This document shows positions 43,115 through 51,877 of a stretch of 64,000 nucleotides of DNA, piece by piece. The DNA lies in assembly GCA_003576685.1 (NCBI GenBank), contig QOZR01000005.1:277632-341631 (forward strand). Reading direction: 5' to 3'. Positions within the stretch are counted from its first letter, which is position 1. Each line of letters opens with the position of its first letter. Source of the DNA: Virgifigura deserti (lineage in GTDB: Bacteria > Pseudomonadota > Alphaproteobacteria > Dongiales > Dongiaceae). A program made the translations under genes and the position numbers. Below the pieces are notes generated by a model that saw nothing but the letters and a program-made list of their open reading frames with translations, had not been told where the DNA came from and searched no databases.

Positions 43115-43438
43115 CCCTGCCACCTCCCCGTGCTCTGGCCCGTTTTCTGGCCGTTCAGCCCGCCGCGCGACCGAGGTTCGGCTTCGATCGTCGATACGTG
43201 TCGAGACGGAGTTTCGGAGGGGCCCCCGCGCCGCGGCGTCCGAAGACCCCATTTCATTCCGTCGGCCGAAGCGACTCCGGCGCAGCGTTCGTCAGGCGCT
43301 GACGAGCTTGTCGTTCAGACTAGCGCCTTCTTTTCGGTCGTGGGAATGCCGGATCGGGTCTGTGCGTCAAAGAGACGCATCTGGACGAGCGTCCGGCGGC
43401 GGCACGCGATGGGCGAGGCCGCCACCGGACGAATACCG
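43115..43438. other. upstream region of the mtkA operon
   Basis: This stretch lies between mtkA (its promoter must be here) and the 3' end of the RND pump gene, both on the minus strand. No gene, repeat or clear operator was recognised. No T-run hairpin ends the RND transcript here, so readthrough into mtkA is possible. Confidence 0.4.
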
Positions 43439-46400
43439 TCATACGGTGTCGGGCAGGGCCGACGGGACGTCCTTCTCGCTTGGGTCGGGCTTCGCGACGA
43501 AGCTGTAGAACATCGGAACGACGAAGAGAGTGAACAGCGTCCCGATCGCCAGTCCCGCCGCGATCACCAGGCCGATCGAGAAGCGCGCGGCCGCGCCGGC
43601 ACCGTTGGCGATCAGCAGCGGCGAAACGCCCAGCACCATCGCCGCCGTCGTCATCAGGATCGGGCGAAGGCGCACCCTCGCCGCCTCTTCGATGGCCTGA
43701 CGACGGCTCATTCCCTGCGCGCGGAGGCCGTTGGCGAACTCGACCATGAGAATACCGTGCTTGGTGATCAGCCCGACCAGCGTGATCAGGCCGACCTGGG
43801 TGTAGATGTTGAGCGTGGCGAGGCCCAGGTTCAGCGGGATCAGTGCGCCGAAGATCGACAGCGGCACCGACATCATGATGATGAAGGGATCGCGGAAGCT
43901 CTCGAACTGGGCCGCCAGAACCAGGTAGATCACGATGACCGCGAGCCCAAATGCGAGTGCGATCGAGCTTCCCTCCTGGATCGTCAGCCGGGATTCGCCG
44001 GCGAAATCCTCGAAGAAGCCTGACGGCATCGTCTCCTGCGCCACGTCCCGGAGGACCTGAAGACCCTCGGCCGACGTCACGCCCGGCATCGGAATGGCCG
44101 ACAGCGTCGCGGCATTGAGCTGGTTGAACTGCTCGATCGCCGCCGGCGCCGCGCCGGTCTCGATATGGACGACCGCCGACAGCGGAACCATATCGCCGCT
44201 GGCGCTGCGCACGTAATAGCGCCCGAGGCTTTCGGGATTCAGCCGGTATTCCTGCTCGGCCTGCGGGATGATGTCGTAGCTCCGGTCGTCGCGATCGAAC
44301 TTCGAGACCCAGCTCTCGCCGAGCAGAACGTTCAGGGTCGTTCCGATCTCGCTGATCGCCACGCCGAGCGCGGCCGCCCGGTCGCGATCGACGATGACCC
44401 GTGCCCGCGGCGATTCGTAGGACAGGGAGTTCTGGACCATGATGAAGCGGCCCGTCGCCTGCGCCTTCTGGCGGATGGTCTCGGCGACCTCATAGACCCG
44501 CTCCGGCGAGCTCGTCGACTGGATCACATACTGGATCGGCATACCGCCGCCGGAGCCCGGAAGCGATGGCGGCGCGAAGACGAAGGACTGCACGCCGGCG
44601 ACCTGGCCGAGCTCGGCCTGGATCTGCTGCTGCATCTCCTGCTGGCTGCGCTCGCGCTCGCCCCAGGGCTTGAAGGTCCAGACGGCGATGCCGGACGCGC
44701 CGCCATCCATGCCGGAGATCGTGAAGGACGCGTCGCGCTCCGGCAGACGATCGTTGATTGCCGCGAACTCGTTCATGAAGAGCGTGGTGTATTCCGAGGT
44801 CGCGTAGGGCGGCGCCTGAACCATCGCGAAGAGCGCGCCCTGATCCTCCTCCGGAGCAAGCTCCGACGACGTCTTCAGGAAAAGGTACCCCATCGTGCCG
44901 AGCAGGGCCACGACGACGAACAGGGTGATCGAGCGGTAGTTGAGCGACCCGGTCAGGCGTCGTCCGTACCAGTTGCCCAGCCGATCGAAGCTCCGGTCGA
45001 CGATCCGCTGGAACCGGCTTCCGCCATGCTCGCCATGGGCGTTGAGGAGGCGCGACGACATCATCGGCGACAATGTCAGAGCGACGATGCCGGAGATGAC
45101 GACGGCACCGGCGAGGGTGAAGGCAAACTCCTTGAAGAGCGAGCCGGTCAGACCCTGCGCGAAGCCGATCGGCGCATAGACGGCGGCCAGCGTGACGGTC
45201 ATCGCGATCACCGGTCCGGTGATCTCCTTCATGCCCTTGATCGCCGCCGGAATCGGCTTCAACCCCTCCTCGAGGTGGCGATGGATGTTCTCGACCACCA
45301 CGATCGCATCGTCGACGACAAGGCCAATCGCCAGAACCATGGCGAGCAGCGTCAGCGTGTTGAGCGAATAGCCGAGAAGATAGAGGAAGAAGCACACCCC
45401 GATCAGCGACAGCGGAATCGTGACGATCGGAATGACCACCGACCGGAAAGACCCTAGAAACAGTAGGATGACCAGGACGACGATGAGGACGGCCTCGCCG
45501 ATCGTCTTAAACACTTCCTCGATGGAAGCCTGAATGAAGGTCGAGGCGTCATAGACGATCCGGACGTTCATGCCTTCCGGCAGGCTATCCTGGATCGAAG
45601 GGAGGATGTCGCGCACCGCCTGCGCCATGTCGAGCGGGTTGGCGGCCGGCGTCGGGAAGATGCCGATGAAGGTGCCGTCCTCGCCGTTGAAGGAGACCTT
45701 CACCTCGTAGTTCTCGCTGCCGAGCTCGACGCGGGCGACGTCGCGCAGGCGCACGACGTCGTCACCGTCGGCGCGGATCGGGAGCGCGCCGAAGGATTCC
45801 GGCGTCTGCAGCGTGGTCTCGGTTTCGACGGCATAGGCGACGAGGTCATTCTTCGTCTTGCCCGGCGCGGCCAGGAAGTTGCTGCCGCGAATCGCGGCCG
45901 CCACCTCGGCGGCGGTCACCCCGCGCGAGGCGAGCTTGATCGGATCGATCCACACCCGCATCGCGAAGGTCTGGCCGCCGAGCACCTGCGCGTCGGCGAC
46001 CCCGTCGACCGTCGAGAGCCGCGGCTGGATGACCCGAGTCAGGTATTCCGTCACCTGCTGTGGGGTCATGCGGTCGTTGGTGAAGGCCAGATACATCAGG
46101 GCGAAGGACTGGCCGGTGCCCTTCTGCACGATGGGATCCTCGGCATCCTCCGGGAGCTCGCCGCGGACCTGCTGGGTCTTCGCGATGACTTCGGTCAGCG
46201 CCTTATCCGGGTCGGTGTTGAGGCGCATATGGACCGAGACGGTGCTCGTCCCGAGCATGCTCTTCGACGTCACATAATCGACGCCCTCGGCGCTCGCCAC
46301 GGCCTTCGCGACCGGGGTCGTGATGAACCCCTGCATCAGATTCGCGCTCGCGCCGGGATAGGCGGTGGTGACCGTGATGACCGTCTCGTCGACTTCCGGA

Positions 46401-46510
46401 TACTGGCGGACGGACATGTTCATCATCCCCTGCGCGCCGAGCAGGAGGATGAGCAGGCTGACGACCGTCGAGAGGACCGGGCGACGGATGAAGAGCTCGG
46501 TGAAACCCAT
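43439..46510 (-). CDS. RND efflux permease of the HAE-1 type
   Basis: A 1023-residue inner-membrane pump subunit. It opens 'MGFTELFIRRPVLSTVVSLL' and has the proton-relay Asp pair in 'VLAIGLVVDDAIVVVENIHR'. Two large periplasmic loops follow helices 1 and 7, the second opening with 'LKTSSELAPEEDQGALFAMV'. The length agrees with AcrB/MexB-type trimers that export drugs, detergents or other amphiphiles by proton flow. The adaptor gene lies six bases upstream in the same operon, but no outer-membrane TolC-like gene is present in the window, so a separate one must be used. The divergent TetR gene is the likely repressor. Confidence 0.94.
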   Translation of the reverse strand: MGFTELFIRRPVLSTVVSLLILLLGAQGMMNMSVRQYPEVDETVITVTTAYPGASANLMQGFITTPVAKAVASAEGVDYVTSKSMLGTSTVSVHMRLNTDPDKALTEVIAKTQQVRGELPEDAEDPIVQKGTGQSFALMYLAFTNDRMTPQQVTEYLTRVIQPRLSTVDGVADAQVLGGQTFAMRVWIDPIKLASRGVTAAEVAAAIRGSNFLAAPGKTKNDLVAYAVETETTLQTPESFGALPIRADGDDVVRLRDVARVELGSENYEVKVSFNGEDGTFIGIFPTPAANPLDMAQAVRDILPSIQDSLPEGMNVRIVYDASTFIQASIEEVFKTIGEAVLIVVLVILLFLGSFRSVVIPIVTIPLSLIGVCFFLYLLGYSLNTLTLLAMVLAIGLVVDDAIVVVENIHRHLEEGLKPIPAAIKGMKEITGPVIAMTVTLAAVYAPIGFAQGLTGSLFKEFAFTLAGAVVISGIVALTLSPMMSSRLLNAHGEHGGSRFQRIVDRSFDRLGNWYGRRLTGSLNYRSITLFVVVALLGTMGYLFLKTSSELAPEEDQGALFAMVQAPPYATSEYTTLFMNEFAAINDRLPERDASFTISGMDGGASGIAVWTFKPWGERERSQQEMQQQIQAELGQVAGVQSFVFAPPSLPGSGGGMPIQYVIQSTSSPERVYEVAETIRQKAQATGRFIMVQNSLSYESPRARVIVDRDRAAALGVAISEIGTTLNVLLGESWVSKFDRDDRSYDIIPQAEQEYRLNPESLGRYYVRSASGDMVPLSAVVHIETGAAPAAIEQFNQLNAATLSAIPMPGVTSAEGLQVLRDVAQETMPSGFFEDFAGESRLTIQEGSSIALAFGLAVIVIYLVLAAQFESFRDPFIIMMSVPLSIFGALIPLNLGLATLNIYTQVGLITLVGLITKHGILMVEFANGLRAQGMSRRQAIEEAARVRLRPILMTTAAMVLGVSPLLIANGAGAAARFSIGLVIAAGLAIGTLFTLFVVPMFYSFVAKPDPSEKDVPSALPDTV

Positions 46511-46515
46511 GGACC

Positions 46516-47619
46516 TTACCTCGCTGCGGCGGCCAATTCTGCCGGGTTCACAGTGTTGTCGATGCTGACGACGGTTCCGTTGTCGAGCTTGTTCTGCCCC
46601 GAGGTGACGACGGTCGAGCCGGGCTCGAGCCCGTCCACGACCTCGATCAGGCCACCGTTGCGCCGCCCGGTCTTCACGAAGACCTGCCTGACCGTCTGCG
46701 TCTTCTCCGCACCATCCTGGACCACAAAGACATAGTCGCCATAGAGGCTGGCGATTACGGCCGTCTGCGGGACGGCGATCACACCGGTCTCCTCGGGAAG
46801 GTCGACGCGGACGCGGACGAACTGTCCGGGCCGGAGCCGACCCTCCGGGTTCCGCACTTCCGCCCGAACCGCCACGAGACGGGTCGTCGGATCGGTCTTG
46901 GGCTCGATGCCGGTGATTCGGCCATGGAAGTCGAGCGCGCCGGCCTCGGCCCCGAAGGCGGCGGTCTGGCCGATCGACAAGGCGCCGACACGCTGCTCCG
47001 GCACCGAGAAATCGATCTTCATCGTATCGATATCCTGAAGCGTAGCGACGAGCTGGCCCGGCTGCACATAGGCGCCGACGTCGATCCGGGGAATGCCGAT
47101 GACACCGGCGAACGGCGCCTCGATCCGTTTCTGCTCAAGGACCGCCTTGAGACGCTCGAGAGCCGACCGGGAGACGTCCAGCGCAGCCTGCGCCTCATCG
47201 AGAGCCGCCGCCGCCGCCGTGCCCCGCCGCCGCAGGGTCTGCACCCGCTCGAGCTGCGTCCGGTCGCGCTCCACCGCGGATTTCGCGGCAAGAAGATCGG
47301 CCCGCTCGACGGCGTCGTCGATCTGGACCAGAAGCTGGCCCTTGCTCACCCGGCCGTTCGCCTCGAACGCGATCGACCGCACAACCCCGCTCGCCTCGAT
47401 CGCGACGTCGACGCCTTGCGAGGCCTTGGCGGTGCCGATCGCCTCAATCCCTGGGTTCCAGGTCACCGGCTCCACCACCGTCGCGGAAACCGTGACCGCG
47501 GTCACCGGCATGTTCGCGAAGTAATTCGCGATCGCCTGGTCACGGAAGACGTTGAAGCCGATCAGCCCGCCGCACAGAAGAACCACCAGGACGAGGGCAA
47601 TCACGAAGCGCTTGATCAT
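46516..47619 (-). CDS. RND efflux periplasmic adaptor subunit
   Basis: A 367-residue membrane-fusion protein. An N-terminal anchor 'RFVIALVLVVLLCGGLIGF' is followed by a lipoyl half ('VVRSIAFEANGRVSKGQLLV'), a coiled-coil hairpin ('DRTQLERVQTLRRRGTAAAA' and 'LDEAQAALDVSRSALERLKA'), the second lipoyl half 'RIEAPFAGVIGIPRIDVGAY' and a beta-barrel. It links the RND permease to an outer-membrane channel. I use the ATG at 47619 rather than an in-frame start at 47718, since the extra residues are not conserved. The six-base gap to the permease gene shows a single operon. Confidence 0.92.
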   Translation of the reverse strand: MIKRFVIALVLVVLLCGGLIGFNVFRDQAIANYFANMPVTAVTVSATVVEPVTWNPGIEAIGTAKASQGVDVAIEASGVVRSIAFEANGRVSKGQLLVQIDDAVERADLLAAKSAVERDRTQLERVQTLRRRGTAAAAALDEAQAALDVSRSALERLKAVLEQKRIEAPFAGVIGIPRIDVGAYVQPGQLVATLQDIDTMKIDFSVPEQRVGALSIGQTAAFGAEAGALDFHGRITGIEPKTDPTTRLVAVRAEVRNPEGRLRPGQFVRVRVDLPEETGVIAVPQTAVIASLYGDYVFVVQDGAEKTQTVRQVFVKTGRRNGGLIEVVDGLEPGSTVVTSGQNKLDNGTVVSIDNTVNPAELAAAAR

Positions 47620-47696
47620 GAGGAATCTCGTAGGTTGAAAGGCTCGGCCACCGTCCGCGGTGCTTGAACCGGCGGCTTGGGCGGGCCAATATATGT

Positions 47697-47710
47697 ACCG
47701 GATATCCGGT
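47697..47710. promoter_or_regulatory. perfect palindromic TetR operator
   Basis: ACCGGATATCCGGT is a perfect 14-bp palindrome in the region between the divergent adaptor and TetR genes, 48 bases before the tetR start and 78 before the adaptor start. It should be the binding site of the TetR protein, shutting down the pump and itself. Confidence 0.7.
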
Positions 47711-47757
47711 TTTTTCAAGAGGCCAGCGGCATCGTACGAAAGGAAGGTTCAAGTGAT

Positions 47758-48333
47758 ATGAACGAAGAGACGGCACGCCGGCGGGGCCGGCCGAGCTCGA
47801 AGGAGCGGGCGCTGGATGCGGCGCTGGAAATCGTCCTCGAATCCGGGGCTGGGCACCTGACCTTCGAGGCCCTGGCGGAAAAGAGCGGGATCAGCCGGGG
47901 CGGCCTGCTCTATAATTTTCCGAGCAAGCAGGCGCTGCTCAAGGACCTAGTCCGCCGCTATATCGAGCAGTGCCGCCAGGAAATCGACGCGATTGAAGCG
48001 GATCGGCCGCCGACACTCAACAGCGCGATTCGCAAGCTGGTCGAGCAGCGCCTTTCCAGCCCGCCGCACGATCGCCGCGCCGCCGGCAGCATGCTGGCGG
48101 CCATGGCGGAAGATCCGGCCCTCGTCGAACCGGTGCGGGAGCATCACGAGGAACTGGCGAACGAAATCCGGGCGACGTCGGAGCGGCCAGACCTCGCCTT
48201 CGTTGCCTGGATGGCGCTCGAGGGGCTGTTCTTCCAGGAACTCTTCGGTTTGAGCCCGATGAGCAGCGAGGAGAGAGTCAGCCTCATCGAGCGGATCAGG
48301 GAACTCGCCGACCCGCCCCGGCCGTCCCCCTGA
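47758..48333 (+). CDS. TetR/AcrR family transcriptional repressor of the RND pump
   Basis: A 191-residue repressor. 'RRRGRPSSKERALDAALEIV' leads into helix 1, and the recognition region is 'FEALAEKSGISRGGLLYNFP' followed by 'SKQALLKDLVRRY'. The all-helical ligand domain shows no conserved pocket that would name the inducer. The ATG at 47758 is chosen; an upstream extension to 47677 runs across the operator. It is divergent from the pump operon and should repress it through the palindrome at 47697. Confidence 0.92.
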   Translation: MNEETARRRGRPSSKERALDAALEIVLESGAGHLTFEALAEKSGISRGGLLYNFPSKQALLKDLVRRYIEQCRQEIDAIEADRPPTLNSAIRKLVEQRLSSPPHDRRAAGSMLAAMAEDPALVEPVREHHEELANEIRATSERPDLAFVAWMALEGLFFQELFGLSPMSSEERVSLIERIRELADPPRPSP

Positions 48334-48355
48334 CTCTCCGGCACCAGTCCCGAAA

Positions 48356-49357
48356 TCAGAGGAGACCGACCAGTTCGTAGAACATCGCCCCCACGAGACC
48401 GGCCGCCGGAATCGTCACGATCCAGGCGATCAGGATATCGTTGGCGACGTGCCAGCGCACCGCCGCGGTCCGCCGGGCGGCCCCGACGCCGATGATCGAG
48501 CCGGTGATCGTGTGCGTCGTGGAAACCGGTACGCCGAGCCCGGTAGCGAGGAAGAGCGTGATCGCGCCGCCGGTTTCGGCGGAGAAGCCCTGCACCGGCT
48601 TCAGATGCGTGATCCGCGAGCCCAGGGTGTGGACGATCCGCCAGCCGCCGACCAGGGTTCCCAGGCCCATCGCGGCGTGACAGACGATCACGACCCAGAA
48701 GGGCACATGGAACTCGGCGCCGAGATAGCCCTGCGAAAAGAGCAGAACCGCGATGATGCCCATGGTCTTCTGCGCGTCGTTTCCGCCATGGCCGACCGCG
48801 TAAGCCGCCGCCGAGGCGATCTGGAGCACCCGGAACCGGCTGTCGACCGCGAAAGGGGTCGAGCGGACGTGAATCCAGGACACGATCAGGACCAGCAACT
48901 GCGCGAGAACGAAGCCGAGAAACGGGGAGAACACGATGCCGGCGGCGACCACGCCGAGGCCGCTCCAGACGACCGAGACGAACCCGGCCTTGGCGACGCC
49001 GGCGCCGACGAGGCCGCCGATCAGCGCGTGACTGCTGCTCGACGGAATTCCGAGGCGCCAGGTCACCACGTTCCAGACGATCGCCCCCATCAAGGCGCCG
49101 AAGATGACCTGCGCGTCGACGACGCCGGGATCGATGATCCCGGTGCCGAGCGTCGTGGCGACATGCACGCCGAAGACCGTAAAGGCGATGAAGTTGCAGA
49201 ACGCCGCCCCGATGACGGCGGTCCGCGGCCGCAGGACACGCGTGGAAACCACCGTTGCGATCGCATTGGCGGCATCGTGGAGCCCGTTCAGGAAATCGAA
49301 CAGAAGCGCGATGCCGATCAGCGCGACCAGAATGGGCAGACCGATTGTCGCTTCCAC
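48356..49357 (-). CDS. inorganic phosphate transporter, Pit family
   Basis: A 333-residue inner-membrane phosphate carrier with about 10 helices. It contains both Pit repeats: 'LFDFLNGLHDAANAIATVVS' and 'YAVGHGGNDAQKTMGIIAV', with the later signature 'PVSTTHTITGSIIGVGAARR'. The start is a GTG at 49357 with AGGA upstream; it lies eight bases after the stop of the DUF47 gene, and the open frame further upstream overlaps that gene. It is a low-affinity, proton-linked metal-phosphate importer by family knowledge. The DUF47 partner precedes it in the same operon. Confidence 0.93.
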   Translation of the reverse strand: MEATIGLPILVALIGIALLFDFLNGLHDAANAIATVVSTRVLRPRTAVIGAAFCNFIAFTVFGVHVATTLGTGIIDPGVVDAQVIFGALMGAIVWNVVTWRLGIPSSSSHALIGGLVGAGVAKAGFVSVVWSGLGVVAAGIVFSPFLGFVLAQLLVLIVSWIHVRSTPFAVDSRFRVLQIASAAAYAVGHGGNDAQKTMGIIAVLLFSQGYLGAEFHVPFWVVIVCHAAMGLGTLVGGWRIVHTLGSRITHLKPVQGFSAETGGAITLFLATGLGVPVSTTHTITGSIIGVGAARRTAAVRWHVANDILIAWIVTIPAAGLVGAMFYELVGLL

Positions 49358-49365
49358 GGCCGGTC

Positions 49366-50019
49366 CTAGACGTGCTTCGCCGTGATAGTCTGGAGCAGGT
49401 TGGCGACGTCGTCGCACTTGTCGACGACATCCTCGAGATGCTCGAAGATCTCCTTGAGGTCGATATAAGCCAGCGTATCGATCTCACCGGCGCGCGCCTG
49501 AGCGCGCAGGCGCGTGAGGCCCTCATCGAAGCACACGTCGGCTTCGCCCTCGATCCGGCCGACTCCCGCGCAGAGGTCGGCAATCCTCTGATGCTCCCGC
49601 GTCACGGACTCCAGCAGGGGGATGGCCTGATGAAGCAGGTCGGCGCTTCCCGAGACGGCGCCCGCCATCACCCTCATCTCCTCCGAGAAAGCCCGGACCT
49701 CATATCGCTTGATCTCCTTCGACGTCTCCTCGATGAGGTCGACGATGTCGTCGAGCTCGTGGGCGAGGCCGAAGATGTTCTCCCGATCGAGCGGCGCATT
49801 GAAGGTATGGCCGGCAGCGAGAAAGATCTGCTTCGCTATCTCGTCGGCCTCTCCCTCGATCCGGCGGATCGCCGCGAAGCGATCCTCCGGCCGACCTTCG
49901 CCATCGATAAGCCCCTTCAACTCGATGGCCGCCGTAATGACGAGGCGCGACTGCTCGCCGAAGAGATCAATGAATGCCGCCTCTTTCGGCATCAGGAATC
50001 CGAAAAGATTCAGGCGCAT
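49366..50019 (-). CDS. DUF47/PhoU-like regulator of phosphate transport
   Basis: A 217-residue all-helical protein of the DUF47 (Pit accessory protein) family. The order 'LFGFLMPKEAAFIDLFGEQ', 'RRIEGEADEIAKQIFLA', 'FGLAHELDDIVDLIEETSKE' and 'IEGEADVCFDEGLTRL' shows the two PhoU-like helical bundles with acidic E-x-x-D metal sites. The ATG at 50019 starts at the family N-terminus; the open frame upstream is unrelated. It is translated just ahead of the Pit carrier and probably controls its activity. The next gene is divergent. Confidence 0.92.
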   Translation of the reverse strand: MRLNLFGFLMPKEAAFIDLFGEQSRLVITAAIELKGLIDGEGRPEDRFAAIRRIEGEADEIAKQIFLAAGHTFNAPLDRENIFGLAHELDDIVDLIEETSKEIKRYEVRAFSEEMRVMAGAVSGSADLLHQAIPLLESVTREHQRIADLCAGVGRIEGEADVCFDEGLTRLRAQARAGEIDTLAYIDLKEIFEHLEDVVDKCDDVANLLQTITAKHV

Positions 50020-50191
50020 CAGTCCGTATCCTTGTTTCCCACCCTGAAAATTCTGATGACTTCTCCGGCAACCGCAAGCGCTGACGCTGCTCACCTTCGT
50101 CGGCGCCGGCACTTGGGTACCTGCACATGACGCGAAAAATCCCAATCGGCTCGCGACGGAATCGGCGGCCTTCCCCGTTCGATAAGATAGA

Positions 50192-50212
50192 GCGGCGCGA
50201 GAATCGCGCCGC
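50192..50212 (+). promoter_or_regulatory. 5' leader hairpin of the EF-hand gene
   Basis: GCGGCGCGA-GAA-TCGCGCCGC is a perfect 9-bp stem with a three-base loop, nine bases before the ribosome site (GGAGAGAG) of the EF-hand gene. It lies between divergent genes, so it is not a terminator for either. It may stabilise the message or control access to the ribosome site. Confidence 0.45.
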
Positions 50213-50234
50213 CGTAACCTGGAGAGAGCAAGAC

Positions 50235-50723
50235 ATGCTGAAACGCCTTGGATCCGCGCGGCTGCCGCTGGCGATCGCCACCTTTGGCCTCATCGGCCTC
50301 GTCGGCACCGGCAGCCTCGCTGCCGACCGCACCGGAACATCCGACACCCGGCATGGGCATTGGGGCGAGAGGATGCTGCTGCAGATGGACAGCGACAAGG
50401 ACGGCACGATCACCCGCGCCGAGATAGATGCCTCCGCGGCGGCACGCGCCGCCGCGATCGACGCCGACCAGGACGGCACGATTACGGTTGAAGAGATCGA
50501 CGCCTATCGGGAGAAGCGGCGCGCCGAGCGGATGGCCGAGCGGCTGGCGCGGATGGATCGGGACGGTGATGGCAAGGTGAGTGTCGAAGAGTTCGAAGAC
50601 GCGCAGACCTGGCGACTTGCAAGGTTCGATCGCAATGGCGACGGAACGATCGAGCGACGCGAGATGAGGCATGGCCGGCACGGGCACGCTCGACACTGGT
50701 CAAAGACCGAACCCTCCGAGTAA
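50235..50723 (+). CDS. secreted four-EF-hand calcium-binding protein
   Basis: A 162-residue protein with a signal peptide (residues 1-30, 'LAIATFGLIGLVGTGSLAA'). It has four canonical EF-hand loops: D52-E63, D76-E87, D108-E119 and D132-E143, each with the D-x-D/N-x-D-G pattern and a closing Glu. A His-rich start of the mature part ('TSDTRHGHWGERM') and end ('RHGRHGHARHW') could bind other metals. The ATG at 50235 has GGAGAGAG upstream. It probably buffers or senses Ca2+ in the periplasm. The sigma/anti-sigma/metal-sensor genes start 114 bases downstream on the same strand. Confidence 0.88.
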   Translation: MLKRLGSARLPLAIATFGLIGLVGTGSLAADRTGTSDTRHGHWGERMLLQMDSDKDGTITRAEIDASAAARAAAIDADQDGTITVEEIDAYREKRRAERMAERLARMDRDGDGKVSVEEFEDAQTWRLARFDRNGDGTIERREMRHGRHGHARHWSKTEPSE

Positions 50724-50837
50724 GACGGGAAGTCGGATCGCACATGGCGGCACGGCACGGCTCTTCCGTGGAGATCATGGAAGGACCGCGGCCATGCGAA
50801 ACATAGGCCTGAAGGGCCGGAGGGGCCGGAGGACGAT

Positions 50838-51428
50838 TTGGCGGGTGCGCAGCCGACCGGCGAGCCGGCCGAGGACCCGGATCTGGAGCTGGTGCGCCGG
50901 GTCGGCGATGGCGATGCACGTGCCTGCGCGGCGCTGGTCGACCGCCTGCTCCCGAAGGTCCTCGGCCTTGCTGGGCGGATGCTCGGGAACCGCGCGGATG
51001 CCGAGGAGGTTGCGCAGGAGACGTTCCTGCGGGCGTGGCAACAGGCCGGCCGGTGGCGTCCCGGCGAAGCCCGGTTTTCAACTTGGCTGCACCGCGTGAC
51101 GCTGAATCTCTGCCATGACCGCCTTCGGCGGCGACGCGAAACCGCGCTCGACGCGGCCGGCGATCCGCCGAGCCTGGAGGCCGCGCCCGGCACCGACCTG
51201 CAGCGCGCCGCCGTGACCGCCAGGATCGAAGCGGCGCTGGCCCGGCTGCCTGACCGCCAGCGGAGCGCGATCCTGCTGTGCCATTATCAGGAGCTGGGCA
51301 ATATCGAGGCGGCGGAGGTTCTGGGAATCAGCGTCGAGGCGCTCGAATCTCTTCTCGCACGCGGACGCCGACGGCTGAAGGACCAGCTGGCCGGAGAGGC
51401 GGCGGACCTGATGGGAGAGCTGCAATGA
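50838..51428 (+). CDS. ECF-type RNA polymerase sigma factor
   Basis: A 196-residue sigma factor. Region 2 has 'ALVDRLLPKVLGLAGRMLGN' and 'RADAEEVAQETFLRAWQQAG', the -10 recognition helix with the DAEEVAQE motif; region 4 has 'ALARLPDRQRSAILLCHYQE' and 'LGNIEAAEVLGISVEALESL', the -35 recognition helix-turn-helix. The start is a TTG at 50838 with GGAGG upstream. The anti-sigma gene overlaps its stop by four bases (ATGA), so one is made in step with the other. This sigma does not resemble EcfG. Confidence 0.92.
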   Translation: MAGAQPTGEPAEDPDLELVRRVGDGDARACAALVDRLLPKVLGLAGRMLGNRADAEEVAQETFLRAWQQAGRWRPGEARFSTWLHRVTLNLCHDRLRRRRETALDAAGDPPSLEAAPGTDLQRAAVTARIEAALARLPDRQRSAILLCHYQELGNIEAAEVLGISVEALESLLARGRRRLKDQLAGEAADLMGELQ

Positions 51429-51874
51429 CGACGGATCGGATGACCCTGCAGCGGTTCGAGGCGATCACCGCCGCCTATGGCGCGCGGCCGGACCGCTGGC
51501 CGGCGGCGGAGCGAGACGCCGCGAATGCACTGCTGGCCGACTCCGCCGCGGCGCGGACGCTGCTGGAGGGAGCTGCGGCGCTCGACGGACTGCTCGACAT
51601 GGTGCCGGCACCGGCGCCAGCGCCGACGATGCGTGCGGCCATTCTGGCGGCCGCGCCACGCGCCGCGACGCTATCCCTCGCCGGCCGCCTGGCCGAGGCG
51701 TGGCGGGCATTCAGCGGCGAGTTTGGCGGCTTTCGGGCGGCCGGTCCGGTTTTAGCGGCTTCGCTGCTGCTCGGGGTCGCCGCCGGCAGCCTGCTGTCCG
51801 ACGGCGCCGGCGGGGCGTCCGATCCGGACCTGCTGCAGCTTGCCCTGCTGGACGAACAGTTCGCGGAGTACTGA
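51425..51874 (+). CDS. membrane anti-sigma factor-like protein
   Basis: A 149-residue protein whose first 65 residues are soluble and helical ('MTLQRFEAITAAYGARPDRW' and 'RDAANALLADSAAARTLLEG'), followed by a hydrophobic segment 'GPVLAASLLLGVAAGSLLS' at about 107-125 and a short tail. One N-terminal cytoplasmic part, a membrane helix and a gene overlapping the sigma by ATGA are typical of anti-sigma factors that hold an ECF sigma at the membrane. It has no zinc-binding (ZAS) motif, so it is of the non-ZAS kind. It ends three bases from the metal-sensor gene. Confidence 0.75.
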   Translation: MTTDRMTLQRFEAITAAYGARPDRWPAAERDAANALLADSAAARTLLEGAAALDGLLDMVPAPAPAPTMRAAILAAAPRAATLSLAGRLAEAWRAFSGEFGGFRAAGPVLAASLLLGVAAGSLLSDGAGGASDPDLLQLALLDEQFAEY

Positions 51875-51877
51875 TCC

